Counted from the first letter of the stretch, positions 8,189 through 16,732 are shown. The stretch: DNA of 64,000 bases from Clostridiaceae bacterium (GCA_902362865.1 CABIYE010000004.1:109977-173976); one strand, 5' to 3'. The notes: generated by a model not told the origin, from the letters alone. Numbers and translations are program-made.

Positions 8189-9683
8189 TATTAATTTGAT
8201 TTCGTATGACTGTTATCAACAAGCTACAGAAAAACAGTTGGCAGGACTGAAATGGAAGGAAAACAGGGTGTACTACATATCAGAGATTCATAATGAAAAG
8301 ATGCAGGATGAGATTTATGGGTATATCGATGATAGATGTAGACGTTTGTCATTATCAACAGTAGTAAATGATATTTACAGATTTGATCTGTTGAAAGAAT
8401 TTCTGAATGAGAAGTGTACAAGTTGTAGCAGCATCACTGATAAAAAATGGGAAGAACTGGAGAGAAGTTATAAAGCATTTTTATATAAAAAAGGATTGGC
8501 GCTGTATGTTAGAAGAAATAGACCGGATAGGCGGAATGTTGAGCAACAAAGTAGCGCTCAGATTTCTTTTCTGAAAATGTATTATGAGTATGTTGTGAAG
8601 TGTAAAACAGCAGATATTCCAGAAAATGAAAAAGATGTATGGGATATGAGAAAGTTGGATATTGTGCCAAGGAGTAATCCGATTCGTGGAAGATATAGAT
8701 TAGATTTTCGTGAGATCAGGCAGAAAGAATTTAAAGAGATAATAAAGAAAATATTGTATAGCCACTGCCAGACAAAAGCAATGGGTAGTATAAAAGGTGA
8801 ATTGCGTGGATTCCGTCGGTTTGCTAGTTTCATGTATGATCGATTCCCAGAAGTAAAGCACTTTACAGAAATTAGCAGGGATATGATAGAAGATTATCTG
8901 GTTTATATAAAAACGGATACCGGTCTTACATCAGTCAGTTACACGACAGAGCTGTCGGTTTTGGATAATCTGTTGGATGAAATAGGGCGTGAACTGGAAA
9001 TAGGAAATATATGCAACCTTTTTCTGTCCAGTGATTGCAGAGCATATGACAACGCTTTACCAGAAGCGTATTCAGATGCAGAAATCAGAAGATTTAATTG
9101 TGCATTAACAAAATTAAAGCCCCAGTTAGGCAGATGTTTAATAATACATCAGATGCTCGGTACAAGAATAGAGGATACGTTGACTTTGCGAAGGGATTGC
9201 TTATCTGAGAAATCTGGACATTATTTTATAACTATTATCCAGCAGAAAACAAGGAAATACAAAAGACCAGTTAGCGATCAGCTGGCAGAATTGATTAGAA
9301 AAGCAATAGAAGTTTCAGAAAAGGAGCATCCAGATTCAGAATATATTTTTCTGCAAGATAATGGAAAATTGTATACAGATTCAATGCTGAAATATCATGT
9401 AAATATCATGATTTATGAAAATGATATCAGGGATGATAATGGAAATTATTTTGAGTTTCGTACACATCGTTTTAGACATACTTTTGGAGTAAAACTTACA
9501 GAAATGAAATTAGATGATGATAGCATTGCAAGGCTGTTGGGGCATAAGGATACACGAACCATACCACATTATCGGCGGTTAAGAAACGAAGCATTAGCGG
9601 AGGATACAAAGGCTGTACGAGATGAAATGAATGAATTATTAGCACAATACAGGAGGGAAAAGGAAAATGCAGAAACACGATAA
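8175..9683 (+). CDS. Tyrosine recombinase 3 of the trio (RitC-like)
   Basis: 502 residues, with ATG start overlapping recombinase 2 by 14 bp and AAAGGAG upstream. Catalytic signatures are GTRIEDTL (Arg), HRFRHTF (His-x-x-Arg), GHKDTRTIPHYRR (His, Tyr). The tail is highly charged (DEMNELLAQYRREKENAETR). Its stop overlaps the next gene by 17 bp. Three consecutive, divergent tyrosine recombinases with overlapping ends define the recombinase-in-trio arrangement. Confidence 0.9.
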   Translation: MMKGNINLISYDCYQQATEKQLAGLKWKENRVYYISEIHNEKMQDEIYGYIDDRCRRLSLSTVVNDIYRFDLLKEFLNEKCTSCSSITDKKWEELERSYKAFLYKKGLALYVRRNRPDRRNVEQQSSAQISFLKMYYEYVVKCKTADIPENEKDVWDMRKLDIVPRSNPIRGRYRLDFREIRQKEFKEIIKKILYSHCQTKAMGSIKGELRGFRRFASFMYDRFPEVKHFTEISRDMIEDYLVYIKTDTGLTSVSYTTELSVLDNLLDEIGRELEIGNICNLFLSSDCRAYDNALPEAYSDAEIRRFNCALTKLKPQLGRCLIIHQMLGTRIEDTLTLRRDCLSEKSGHYFITIIQQKTRKYKRPVSDQLAELIRKAIEVSEKEHPDSEYIFLQDNGKLYTDSMLKYHVNIMIYENDIRDDNGNYFEFRTHRFRHTFGVKLTEMKLDDDSIARLLGHKDTRTIPHYRRLRNEALAEDTKAVRDEMNELLAQYRREKENAETR

Positions 9684-10074
9684 AATGGTAGCACTGGCAA
9701 AAGAAAAAAGTGCGGAAATGACGGAAACAGCAATAACAGCTATTGAAACAATGTATAGAAAAAATATAAAAATTTCAGTTGCTGAACTTACAAAACTAAC
9801 AGGACTTTCTAGAGGTTTTTTCTATAATAATCCGAATGTGAAACAGGTCATGATGGAATTGAAGGAAAAACAACAGGGAATGATATTGCGAAATCCTAAA
9901 AGTGATGCTATTGCAAAAGCACAGGAAGCACGGATTAAGAGTTTAGAACAGAAATTATCCGATAGTGTTCCGAAAAACGAATATGAAAGTCTTCAGAAAA
10001 AATATGAAGAATTACAGGTGAAATATAGTCAAATGAAAAAGGGAACACTGTTGAAGATGTACGACCAATTATAG
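9667..10074 (+). CDS. DUF6262/TnpC-like accessory protein
   Basis: 135 residues. An N-terminal helical part contains KISVAELTKLTGLSRGFFYNN, which looks like a helix-turn-helix (residues 37-57). The C-terminal half is coiled coil (ARIKSLEQKLSDSVPKNEYESL). Size, position after the recombinases and architecture match TnpC of Tn554 and DUF6262 proteins, which influence orientation and efficiency of transposition in that family. It overlaps recombinase 3. Confidence 0.8.
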   Translation: MQKHDKMVALAKEKSAEMTETAITAIETMYRKNIKISVAELTKLTGLSRGFFYNNPNVKQVMMELKEKQQGMILRNPKSDAIAKAQEARIKSLEQKLSDSVPKNEYESLQKKYEELQVKYSQMKKGTLLKMYDQL

Positions 10075-10094
10075 GAAGAAAAGGAGAATATTTT

Positions 10095-10475
10095 ATGCAG
10101 AACGAAATTTATGATGAGAAAAATGGACTTACTTATATGTTATGTGGTGATTATTATTTGCCAGAATTGGCACTTACAGATATCGAACCAACTTATGGGA
10201 AATATGGGATGCTTCGTAAAAGCTATTTACAGGAACACAGAAAGGCAAAATATCAAATATTGTTGTTACAAGGAAAACTTGTCGAGCATTTGAATCAGAT
10301 TGATGCAGAAGCAAGGGATAGAGAAGAACAATTAGTAAAACAGATGATGGAGAAAGAAGGAATTACAGAGGAATTAAAAAGGCAAGACAACATGGAATGG
10401 ACAAGGAGGATGAATACCCTTTGTCATGATGCAGAAGAGATGATTTTGACGGAAATGATATACACGAAAGGATAA
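10095..10475 (+). CDS. TnpV-family transposon protein
   Basis: 126 residues. The pattern GLTYMLCGDYYLPEL near the start, YGKYGMLRKSYLQEHRKAKY, and ITEELKRQDNMEWTRRMN near the end agree with TnpV proteins of Tn4451-like elements. No catalytic motif is visible and the function in the family is unclear. It lies 20 bp after the TnpC-like gene with a GGAGAA site. Confidence 0.75.
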   Translation: MQNEIYDEKNGLTYMLCGDYYLPELALTDIEPTYGKYGMLRKSYLQEHRKAKYQILLLQGKLVEHLNQIDAEARDREEQLVKQMMEKEGITEELKRQDNMEWTRRMNTLCHDAEEMILTEMIYTKG

Positions 10476-10484
10476 TGAACTGTA

Positions 10485-10580
10485 TTGGATAGCAAGAATT
10501 TTGCAGCCCGGATAGCAAAAAAGTGGAAGTCCGGATAGCAAAAAAATGGAAGTCCGGATGGCAAGATTCTTGCTGTCCGG
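10485..10580. repeat. Four 23-bp tandem iterons
   Basis: Exact 23-bp period at 10485, 10508, 10531 and 10554, closed by a further CCGG. The shared core is CCGGATAGCAA. Units 2 and 3 differ at one base; units 1 and 4 contain inner palindromes around GCAAGA. A related GGAATGGCAAGAT string occurs at 10957-10969 close to the island edge. The arrangement suggests binding sites for a recombination protein near the element end. Confidence 0.75.
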
Positions 10581-10606
10581 AAAGATAAAAAAGGGAGGGA
10601 TTAAAA

Positions 10607-10903
10607 ATGTTGGTTAAGTACATAATAAAAGTGTTTTTATATTTAATTCTTGCAGTAATGACATTGATTCACTGGTTATTAAAAATTCCGATGATATTGG
10701 GAAATATTTTGCTTTACTTTTTATCAATTATATTTATTCTGACAGGTGTTTTGAGTTATGGATTTGCATTGGAATCTGCAAGAGAATGTGGTCGAATGAT
10801 AATAATTGGGATGGCATTTGGTGCAATACCAGATTTTGTCCCATTTTTGGGAAAAAGTTTAGAGACATTGGTTGCAAAACTGTTGAGTATGACAAATGAA
10901 TGA
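10607..10903 (+). CDS. Small integral membrane protein of the mobile element
   Basis: 98 residues with a GGGAGGGA site. Strongly hydrophobic stretches at residues 5-30, 30-55 and 62-85 predict two or three membrane helices, with FGAIPDFVPFLGKS between or after them. I do not recognise a function. It is the last gene before the island boundary and is followed by a terminator. Confidence 0.65.
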   Translation: MLVKYIIKVFLYLILAVMTLIHWLLKIPMILGNILLYFLSIIFILTGVLSYGFALESARECGRMIIIGMAFGAIPDFVPFLGKSLETLVAKLLSMTNE

Positions 10904-10916
10904 GAAAGTCGATATG

Positions 10917-10946
10917 AAAGAGGGCTGTGAAAGGCGCTCTTTTCTT
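10917..10946 (+). terminator. Terminator after the membrane protein
   Basis: GAAAGAGGGC pairs imperfectly with GCGCTCTTTTC, followed by TTTTT. Confidence 0.6.
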
Positions 10947-11050
10947 TTTGCAACTGTGGAATGGCAAGATAATAACGTTATATACAGTGTATATTAAGTA
11001 AAGCTATTGTATTTCTGCATGATGGGAACATAGGGAGTCCATATAAAGGC
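10947..11050. mobile_element. Right junction of the integrated island
   Basis: Between the terminator and the first cpaF-like codons (about 11,049) lie an iteron-like string (10957-10969) and a palindrome ATATACA-G-TGTATAT (10980-10994). Downstream sequence is host pilus gene, upstream sequence is element. The exact crossover and the matching left end lie outside what can be seen. Confidence 0.5.
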
Positions 11051-11402
11051 ACTGTCTACCGGACACAAGGGAAGCTTAAGTACCGGGCATTCGGACAGCC
11101 CGGAGGATATGCTGCGCAGGCTGGAAACCATGGTGCTGATGGGAATGGAGATACCACTGGCAGCCATTCAGCGGCAGATTGCATCGGCGATAGACATTGT
11201 GATACATATCGGCAGACTTCGGGATAAGAGCAGAAAGGTGCTGCAGGTGGTGGAAGTTCTGGGATACCGGAACAAAAAGATTGAGACGCAGGTGCTGTAT
11301 GAATTCAGGGAAAATCCGGAGAAAAAGGAGAGGATAACCGGTGAATGGAAGCAGATTCATGACCTTATTCATAAAGCCAAATTATTTTCGGCAGGATATT
11401 AA
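11034..11402 (+). pseudogene. cpaF: 3' fragment of the Tad pilus ATPase (CpaF/TadA)
   Basis: Reads TGHKGSLSTGHSDSPEDML then RRLETMVLMGMEIPLAAIQRQI and IHIGRLRDKSRKVLQVVEV, the conserved C-terminal end of the Flp/Tad secretion ATPase. A TAG at 11031 closes the frame upstream, and the Walker motifs and about 300 residues are absent. The gene was cut by the island within its conserved STGH segment. CpaF/TadA powers Flp pilus assembly, so the pilus operon is probably inactive unless the 5' part is reconnected on excision. Confidence 0.85.
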
Positions 11403-12114
11403 GAAGCGGGAATATCTGCTGACGGCAGTGCGGTGTATGGCACTTATGGGGCTGATTGCTTTTTTATATTATGATTCTTTCTGGGCAGTTCCGGCGCTTC
11501 TGCCAATAGGATTCGGGTATTTTCTTCAGTGGGAACAGGAATGCATGGAGAAGAAAAGAGTGGAATTTCAAAAGCAGTTCCAGGAAAGTATTCGGGCTTT
11601 ATCCGCATCTCTTGGTGCGGGCTATTCGGTGGAAAATGCAATGAAGGAAACGAAAAAAGAGCTGTCGGTTTTGTATCGTGATACAGAACCGATTCAGAGG
11701 GAATTTACCTATATGATCCGGCAGATACATCTGCATATTCCCATAGAACAGATTATAGAAGAGTGGGCAGAGCGTACCGGGCAGGAGGATGTATATAATT
11801 TTGCGGCGGTTTTTGCAGCGGCAAAAAGGAGCGGCGGCAATATGACAGGAATTATAAAGAATGCAATCCGGCAGATTGAGGATAAGCTGGCGGTGGCGGA
11901 AGAGATAGAGACGATTCTTGCAGCGAAAAAGTATGAATTTAAGGTTATGTCGGCAGTTCCTTTCGGGGTGATTGCTTATATGAAAGTCAGTTTTCCAGAA
12001 TTTATGGATGTTCTGTACGGCAGCAGTGTGGGAATTGGGGTGATGAGCGGATGTTTGGGCGTATATATCGCGGCATATTTGCTGGGACGAAAAATTATAA
12101 ATATCGAAGTATGA
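11341..12114 (+). CDS. tadB: TadB-like inner membrane protein (type II secretion F domain)
   Basis: 257 residues from a GTG at 11341, chosen because AGGAGAGG lies 7 nt upstream; it overlaps the end of the ATPase gene. Membrane helices lie near residues 28-65 and at the C-terminus (200-250). Between them is the T2SSF domain, with EFQKQFQESIRALSASLGAGYSVENAM at about residue 80. TadB and TadC form the platform on which the ATPase acts. The C-terminal stop overlaps tadC as ATGA. Confidence 0.85.
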   Translation: MNGSRFMTLFIKPNYFRQDIKKREYLLTAVRCMALMGLIAFLYYDSFWAVPALLPIGFGYFLQWEQECMEKKRVEFQKQFQESIRALSASLGAGYSVENAMKETKKELSVLYRDTEPIQREFTYMIRQIHLHIPIEQIIEEWAERTGQEDVYNFAAVFAAAKRSGGNMTGIIKNAIRQIEDKLAVAEEIETILAAKKYEFKVMSAVPFGVIAYMKVSFPEFMDVLYGSSVGIGVMSGCLGVYIAAYLLGRKIINIEV

Positions 12115-13346
12115 TACTGGTGTTATGTGGAACGGTCTTTCTGTCGCTGTCGCTTTTATATATGGATGTCCGGGAGAGCAGAAAGGAAGCAGAGGTTATA
12201 AGGCGTAATACTTATGGGCAGGGAAGCAAGACAGAAGAAAGGGAAGTCACCGTCGGCGGCGAGAAGATGGAAGAACCATTGGAGATTACCGTTGGCGAGA
12301 GACAGTATACAAGTGAGGAAATCAAGAAGGTATTTGAACAAAATATTCGAAGGCTGGATCTGTTGATCCTGGGAGAGAATAAGAGTCTGGATGAAGTTCG
12401 TTCTGACCTTGAGCTGATAACGGAGATTCCGGATGAGCCTGTGGAAATTGTGTGGGAATTGGACCGGTACGATGTAATGAATATGCAGGGGAAACTGCAG
12501 GAGAAAAAAATAGCAGAAGAAGTATCGGAAAATCCGGATATAAAGCGGGATGGAATTCTGGTGCAGCTTAAGGCGTTTCTCAGGTATACGGAAGACGAGA
12601 CGAAGGAAGCTCTTTATGAAAGGGCAGTAAAAGTTTTTCCGCCCCGCTTAAGCGAAGAAGAAGAAAAAGTAGAAAAGATATTGGAGGAAATACAAAATGA
12701 AGAAAACAATAATTCGTCTAAAGAAACGATTGAATTGCCAAAGAAAGTGGAAGGTGAAAAAATTACATACCGCCGCCCGATAGATTTCAGGTGGTTCGGC
12801 GTATTGCTGCTGGGAATATTTGCGGCGGGATTGACAGGCTGTCTGATTCGCCAGGAAGAGAAAAAACAAGTAAAAAAGCGCAGGATACAGCTAATGCGGG
12901 ATTATCCGGAAATTATAAATAAACTGTGTCTGTTGCTTGGAGCTGGTATGACGATTAAAAATGCCTGGAAGAAGATAACGGATGATTATGAAAAAAAGAA
13001 AGCGAAAACCGGAGAGCGTTTTGCTTATGAAGAGATGCTTGTAGCGTGCCGGCAGATGAGAAGCGGTATGACGGAAGCGGAATGTTATGAGCAGTTCGGG
13101 AAGCGATGTGAGACTCCTGCTTATCTGAAGCTGGGGGCGCTGCTGTCGCAGAATCTCAGGAAAGGAACCAAGGGATTGTCTGAGATGCTGCAGATGGAGG
13201 CGGTTCACGCGTTTGAAGAAAGAAAAGCGTTGGCAAAAAGAGTGGGAGAAGAGGCAAGTACGAAACTTTTGCTGCCTATGTTTTTTATGTTGGGGATTGT
13301 TCTGGTTATAGTGATTGTTCCGGCATTTTTATCTATACAAATATAA
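12111..13346 (+). CDS. tadC: TadC-like platform protein with a large N-terminal insert
   Basis: 412 residues from the ATG at 12111 (ATGA overlap with tadB). An N-terminal helix (1-20) is followed by about 210 charged residues (25-235) rich in Glu and Lys. Then come a helix at 238-262, the T2SSF-like core (RDYPEIINKLCLLLGAGMTI, about 280-300) and a last helix at 385-410. Usual TadC proteins are near 300 residues, so the charged N-terminal domain is an addition whose role is unknown. Confidence 0.8.
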   Translation: MILVLCGTVFLSLSLLYMDVRESRKEAEVIRRNTYGQGSKTEEREVTVGGEKMEEPLEITVGERQYTSEEIKKVFEQNIRRLDLLILGENKSLDEVRSDLELITEIPDEPVEIVWELDRYDVMNMQGKLQEKKIAEEVSENPDIKRDGILVQLKAFLRYTEDETKEALYERAVKVFPPRLSEEEEKVEKILEEIQNEENNNSSKETIELPKKVEGEKITYRRPIDFRWFGVLLLGIFAAGLTGCLIRQEEKKQVKKRRIQLMRDYPEIINKLCLLLGAGMTIKNAWKKITDDYEKKKAKTGERFAYEEMLVACRQMRSGMTEAECYEQFGKRCETPAYLKLGALLSQNLRKGTKGLSEMLQMEAVHAFEERKALAKRVGEEASTKLLLPMFFMLGIVLVIVIVPAFLSIQI

Positions 13347-13371
13347 AAATTTCAACGAAGGAGGAAAGATT

Positions 13372-13572
13372 ATGTGGAGACTGAAACATGCATTTTTTAC
13401 AGTAAAAGAACGGTTGGAGATGAGTCTGCGGGATGAGAGTGGAATTGGAGTGGTAGAGGTTATTTTGATTTTGGTTGTGTTGATTGGATTGGTGATTATC
13501 TTTAAGTCACAATTAACCAGTCTGGTGGAGACCATTTTTCAGAAGATTACCAGCGAAAGTGCAGGAATTTAG
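13372..13572 (+). CDS. flp: Flp-type pilin
   Basis: 66 residues, starting at the ATG preceded by AAGGAGGAAAG. A short basic leader of about 20 residues (MWRLKHAFFTVKERLEMSLR) precedes ESGIGVVEVILILVVLIGLV, a class IVb prepilin cleavage region followed by the hydrophobic helix that packs in the pilus. The mature pilin would be about 45 residues. The gene sits between the platform genes and the pseudopilin genes, as in other Tad loci. Confidence 0.85.
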   Translation: MWRLKHAFFTVKERLEMSLRDESGIGVVEVILILVVLIGLVIIFKSQLTSLVETIFQKITSESAGI

Positions 13573-13574
13573 AA

Positions 13575-14963
13575 ATGCGGAAGGGGGAAGTAACAGCATT
13601 TTTAAGTTTGATATTTTTGTTGCTGATATCTTTCTCAGCGTCGATTATGGAGGCAGCTTCCATCCAGATGGCGAAAAATTACAGGCGTGCGGATATGAAC
13701 CGCGCGGTGGAATCTGTGTTTGCAGAGTATAGAAAAGAACTGTTGGAAGAATTCGATATTTTTGCATTTGATGCGGGATACGAGACGGGAGAATATGAAG
13801 AAAACAAGATCAAAGAGCGGCTTGAATTCTATGGAGCATCCGGTATGGAGCAGAAGATTTCGCGGATTCGGCTCTTGACAGATCAATCCGGACAGGAGTT
13901 CTATGAACAGGCAGTCCGGTATGTACAGCACAGATATGGTCTGGATTTTCTGGACAGGTATGCAGGCCTGCCGTCTGTCTGGGAAGAACAGGAAGAACAT
14001 GCGCGGGAGTATCAGGGAGAAGAATACGATGCAAGAGAAGAGCTGGAGCAGGGACTTCTGGAAAATGAAGGCGCGCTTCCCACTGAAAACAATCCTCTGC
14101 CAAACATGGAACTGTTAAGGAACCGTTCACTTCTGGATATTGTTATGCCCCGTGGAAAAGCGGTTTCTTCTAAACAGTTTTCTCTGAGTGAAATGGTATC
14201 AGAGAGGGAACGGCAGCAGGGGTATGGCAGTTTTGAAGATGTGGCCGAAGAAGGAACACAGTCGAAGCTTTTGTTCGGAGAATATCTTCTGGAGCATTTT
14301 TCTGTGGCAGTGGAAGAAACCGAGACGGCGGAGGATTCGATTGCAGAGGAAGATAAAGCTCTGGATTATGAGATGGAATATATTCTGGAAGGAAAGGGAA
14401 GCGATAGGGAGAATCTGGAAGCGGTGGCAAAAAAGCTGCTTCTCCTTCGCTTCGCCCCCAACTATGGGTGTATTTTGGGAAGCGCCGGAATGCGTGCGCA
14501 GGCAGAGTCGCTTGCATTGACATTGTGTACGGCGGCAGCGCTCCCTATGCTCACAGGGGCAGTGACGCAGGTTCTTCTGCTGGCATGGGCTTTTGGAGAA
14601 AGTATCATGGATCTTCGCTCTCTCCTGGGCGGCAGCAGGGTGGCACTTGTAAAGACAGAGGAAAACTGGCAGCTTCGTTTGACCGCTCTGCTTACTTTGG
14701 GGACGGAAGAGGATACAGGAGAAGGTGAGGATATGGCAGATGGTTTATCCTACAAGGAGTATCTTCGGATTCTTCTGTTTCTAAAGGAGAAGGAGAAGAT
14801 GACTATGCGGGCGCTGGATATGACAGAGTTATGCCTTCGGAGAGAAAAAGGGCTTACCTGGTTCCGGGCAGACTGTTGTGTATGCAAAATGGAACTGGAG
14901 AGCACTTGTAGTCTGAGAAGAGGGATTTCTTATCAGTTCCGAACTTATTATGGATATAAATAA
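13575..14963 (+). CDS. TadG-like/DUF5702-type pilus locus protein
   Basis: 462 residues. The N-terminal membrane anchor VTAFLSLIFLLLISFSASIMEAASI (residues 5-29) is followed by a long extracytoplasmic part. A hydrophobic patch occurs around residues 310-345. The pattern of one N-terminal helix after a charged tip (MRKGEVTAF) and position after the pilin match TadG/DUF5702 proteins of clostridial Tad loci. I see no enzyme motif. It starts 3 bp after the pilin gene, and its stop marks the left arm of an inverted repeat. Confidence 0.7.
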   Translation: MRKGEVTAFLSLIFLLLISFSASIMEAASIQMAKNYRRADMNRAVESVFAEYRKELLEEFDIFAFDAGYETGEYEENKIKERLEFYGASGMEQKISRIRLLTDQSGQEFYEQAVRYVQHRYGLDFLDRYAGLPSVWEEQEEHAREYQGEEYDAREELEQGLLENEGALPTENNPLPNMELLRNRSLLDIVMPRGKAVSSKQFSLSEMVSERERQQGYGSFEDVAEEGTQSKLLFGEYLLEHFSVAVEETETAEDSIAEEDKALDYEMEYILEGKGSDRENLEAVAKKLLLLRFAPNYGCILGSAGMRAQAESLALTLCTAAALPMLTGAVTQVLLLAWAFGESIMDLRSLLGGSRVALVKTEENWQLRLTALLTLGTEEDTGEGEDMADGLSYKEYLRILLFLKEKEKMTMRALDMTELCLRREKGLTWFRADCCVCKMELESTCSLRRGISYQFRTYYGYK

Positions 14964-15119
14964 GAAGTGCATGGAGATGTCCTTATGGGGTTTCTCTAAT
15001 GGAAATAAAATATGACGAAAGGAGTTATCGCATGATCCTCACAAAGCAAATACCAACGAATAGTATCACATTAACCCAAAATCCTCTTAACGCCCAAAGG
15101 ACATCTCCATGCACTTCTT
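14962..15119. repeat. 23-bp inverted repeat bracketing the start of the next pilus gene
   Basis: The 23-nt arm at 14962-14984 (core GTGCATGGAGATGTCC) is perfectly complementary to 15097-15119, with 112 bp between. The left arm begins at the stop of the TadG-like gene and the right arm lies inside the first 30 codons of the TadE-like gene. It looks like a small hairpin insertion that now supplies coding sequence. Confidence 0.7.
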
Positions 15120-15892
15120 TCCATGAAAAAAGGAAAAGCCGGTGGAATGGGAAGCTTTGCGCCAGCATTACGGTAGAAGCGTCACTGGCGGTTCCGGTTT
15201 TCTTTTTTGCTATATTGACGTTTTTCTATATGTTTGAGGTGATGGCGGTTCGGACAAGTATAAGGAGCGGAATGCATTATGCCGGAAAAGCGTCGGCAGA
15301 GAAAGCTTATTTGATTTCGGTGGTTACGCCGGGGCAGTTGGAACAGGATATTGTAGAAGCAGTGGGAAGAGAAAGACTGGAAAGAAGTATTGTGGTGGGA
15401 GGGAGTAGTGGGATTCACTGTGAAGGGTCAAGGATGTCTCTAAAAACGTCCATATTGGAAATAAAAGTTTCTTACCGGGTGGAGCTTCCTGTTCCGCTGG
15501 TAGTTGGCGTATCGGTTCCCATGGAAGAAAACATGCGTTTCAAAGGCTGGTCCGGATATGAAAGAAACGCATTTGGCGGAGAGAATGACGAAACAGTCTA
15601 TGTTACGGAGAACGGTGTGGTATATCACAGAAATTATCATTGTACCTATCTGGATCTTTCCATTCGCGGAGTAGCGGCTGAGAGTGTGGAGAATTTAAGA
15701 AATGAGAGCCAGGGAAAATATCATGCCTGTGAGAAATGTATGGGCGGCAGGATCCCGGCAAGTGTTTACATTACGGATTACGGGGATCGTTATCACAGTA
15801 CGCTCGCGTGCAGCGGATTAAAGCGGACGGTTTATGCAATTCCTCTGTCAGAGGCGGTAGGAAAGGGAGCGTGTTCAAAATGTGGGAAATAG
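15032..15892 (+). CDS. TadE-like pseudopilin with C-terminal Cys/His repeats
   Basis: 286 residues from the ATG at 15032 (AAAGGAG 7 nt upstream). Residues 1-43 are polar and lie largely in a hairpin repeat. The TadE signature ITVEASLAVPVFFFAILTFFYMFEV follows at about 48-72. At the C-terminus two related units are seen: VYVTENGVVYHRNYHCTYL ending in CEKC, and VYITDYGDRYHSTLACSGL ending in CSKC. Each has YH, a Cys, and a CxxC, so a metal-binding or disulfide role outside the membrane is possible. Its 3' end overlaps the prepilin peptidase gene. Confidence 0.75.
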   Translation: MILTKQIPTNSITLTQNPLNAQRTSPCTSFHEKRKSRWNGKLCASITVEASLAVPVFFFAILTFFYMFEVMAVRTSIRSGMHYAGKASAEKAYLISVVTPGQLEQDIVEAVGRERLERSIVVGGSSGIHCEGSRMSLKTSILEIKVSYRVELPVPLVVGVSVPMEENMRFKGWSGYERNAFGGENDETVYVTENGVVYHRNYHCTYLDLSIRGVAAESVENLRNESQGKYHACEKCMGGRIPASVYITDYGDRYHSTLACSGLKRTVYAIPLSEAVGKGACSKCGK

Positions 15893-16320
15893 AGAAAATA
15901 AGCAAGGGGATTTGTCTGTGCTTTCTTGCTATCTGCAGTTGGCAGGATATAAAAAGGCGGGAAATATCCGTTTCTTTCCTGTGGGTGGGAAGCTTACTGG
16001 GGATTGTAAGTTTTATCTGCCGCGGCAGGGAATGTTGGTATTTGTATCTTTCAGGTGCCGGGATAGGGATAGTTTTCCTGATTATCAGTAAAGTTACCAA
16101 AGAGGCAATCGGTTATGGAGATGGGTGGATTGTCTGCATTATGGGGAGCTTTTTGGGAATTTGGAGTTTGTTAGAAGCGCTGGCGGCAGCCTGGATGTTC
16201 CTGGCCGCCGCGGCCATGGTATGTCTGGTGAAAAAGAAGTGGTCAAGAAAATCAGTGCTTCCGATGGTTCCTTTCCTGACAGCAGGGTACGTAGTTTCAT
16301 TGGCGGCGAGGTGTGTATGA
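15880..16320 (+). CDS. Prepilin peptidase (A24, TadV/CpaA-like)
   Basis: 146 residues, start ATG at 15880, overlapping the TadE-like gene by 13 bp. Several membrane helices are visible. The two catalytic aspartates are in SWQDIKRREI (about residue 23) and in GYGDGW (GxGD, about residue 84), as in A24 aspartic prepilin peptidases. It would cleave the Flp pilin and pseudopilins on the cytoplasmic side. It overlaps the next gene as ATGA. Confidence 0.88.
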   Translation: MWEIEKISKGICLCFLAICSWQDIKRREISVSFLWVGSLLGIVSFICRGRECWYLYLSGAGIGIVFLIISKVTKEAIGYGDGWIVCIMGSFLGIWSLLEALAAAWMFLAAAAMVCLVKKKWSRKSVLPMVPFLTAGYVVSLAARCV

Positions 16321-16721
16321 TGTGTGTAAAAGGAAGTATGACGATAGAGATGGCTTATATTATGCCGGTAATTTTTCTGGTATTTTTTCTTAGCGTTACA
16401 GGTATTTTTTATTACCATGATAAAAATATTATCAGCAGTTGTGCTTATGAGACGGCAGTTGTGGGGAGTGTAAAGGCGAGAGAAAAAGACGGGATAGAAG
16501 AAGAGGCGTTAAACGCCGCTTTTCAGGAACGCATAGACGGGAAGTGCATACTTTTTGCAGGCGCACGGGCACAGATTTCGGTCGAAGAGGATGAGATCGC
16601 AGTTGCCGCGACAGCAAGAAAAGGCAAAATGAAAGTATCCGTCCGTCAGTCGGCCAGGGTTACAGAGCCGGAGAAATATATCCGGGATGTTCGAAGGGTA
16701 AAAGGAATTATAGAAAGATAG
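16317..16721 (+). CDS. Second TadE-like pseudopilin
   Basis: 134 residues, ATG within the stop of the peptidase gene. The signature SMTIEMAYIMPVIFLVFFLSVTGIFYY (residues 7-33) gives one membrane helix behind a short tip, with Glu five residues into the helix region as in type IV-like pilins. The rest is a small soluble domain. It is a likely minor pilus subunit. Confidence 0.75.
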   Translation: MMCVKGSMTIEMAYIMPVIFLVFFLSVTGIFYYHDKNIISSCAYETAVVGSVKAREKDGIEEEALNAAFQERIDGKCILFAGARAQISVEEDEIAVAATARKGKMKVSVRQSARVTEPEKYIRDVRRVKGIIER

Positions 16722-16732
16722 GAGCTGCGAAG

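Noticed and set aside
10485..10580. Tandem repeats as a small CRISPR array
   Set aside because: Units of 23 bp follow each other without spacers and no cas genes are present.
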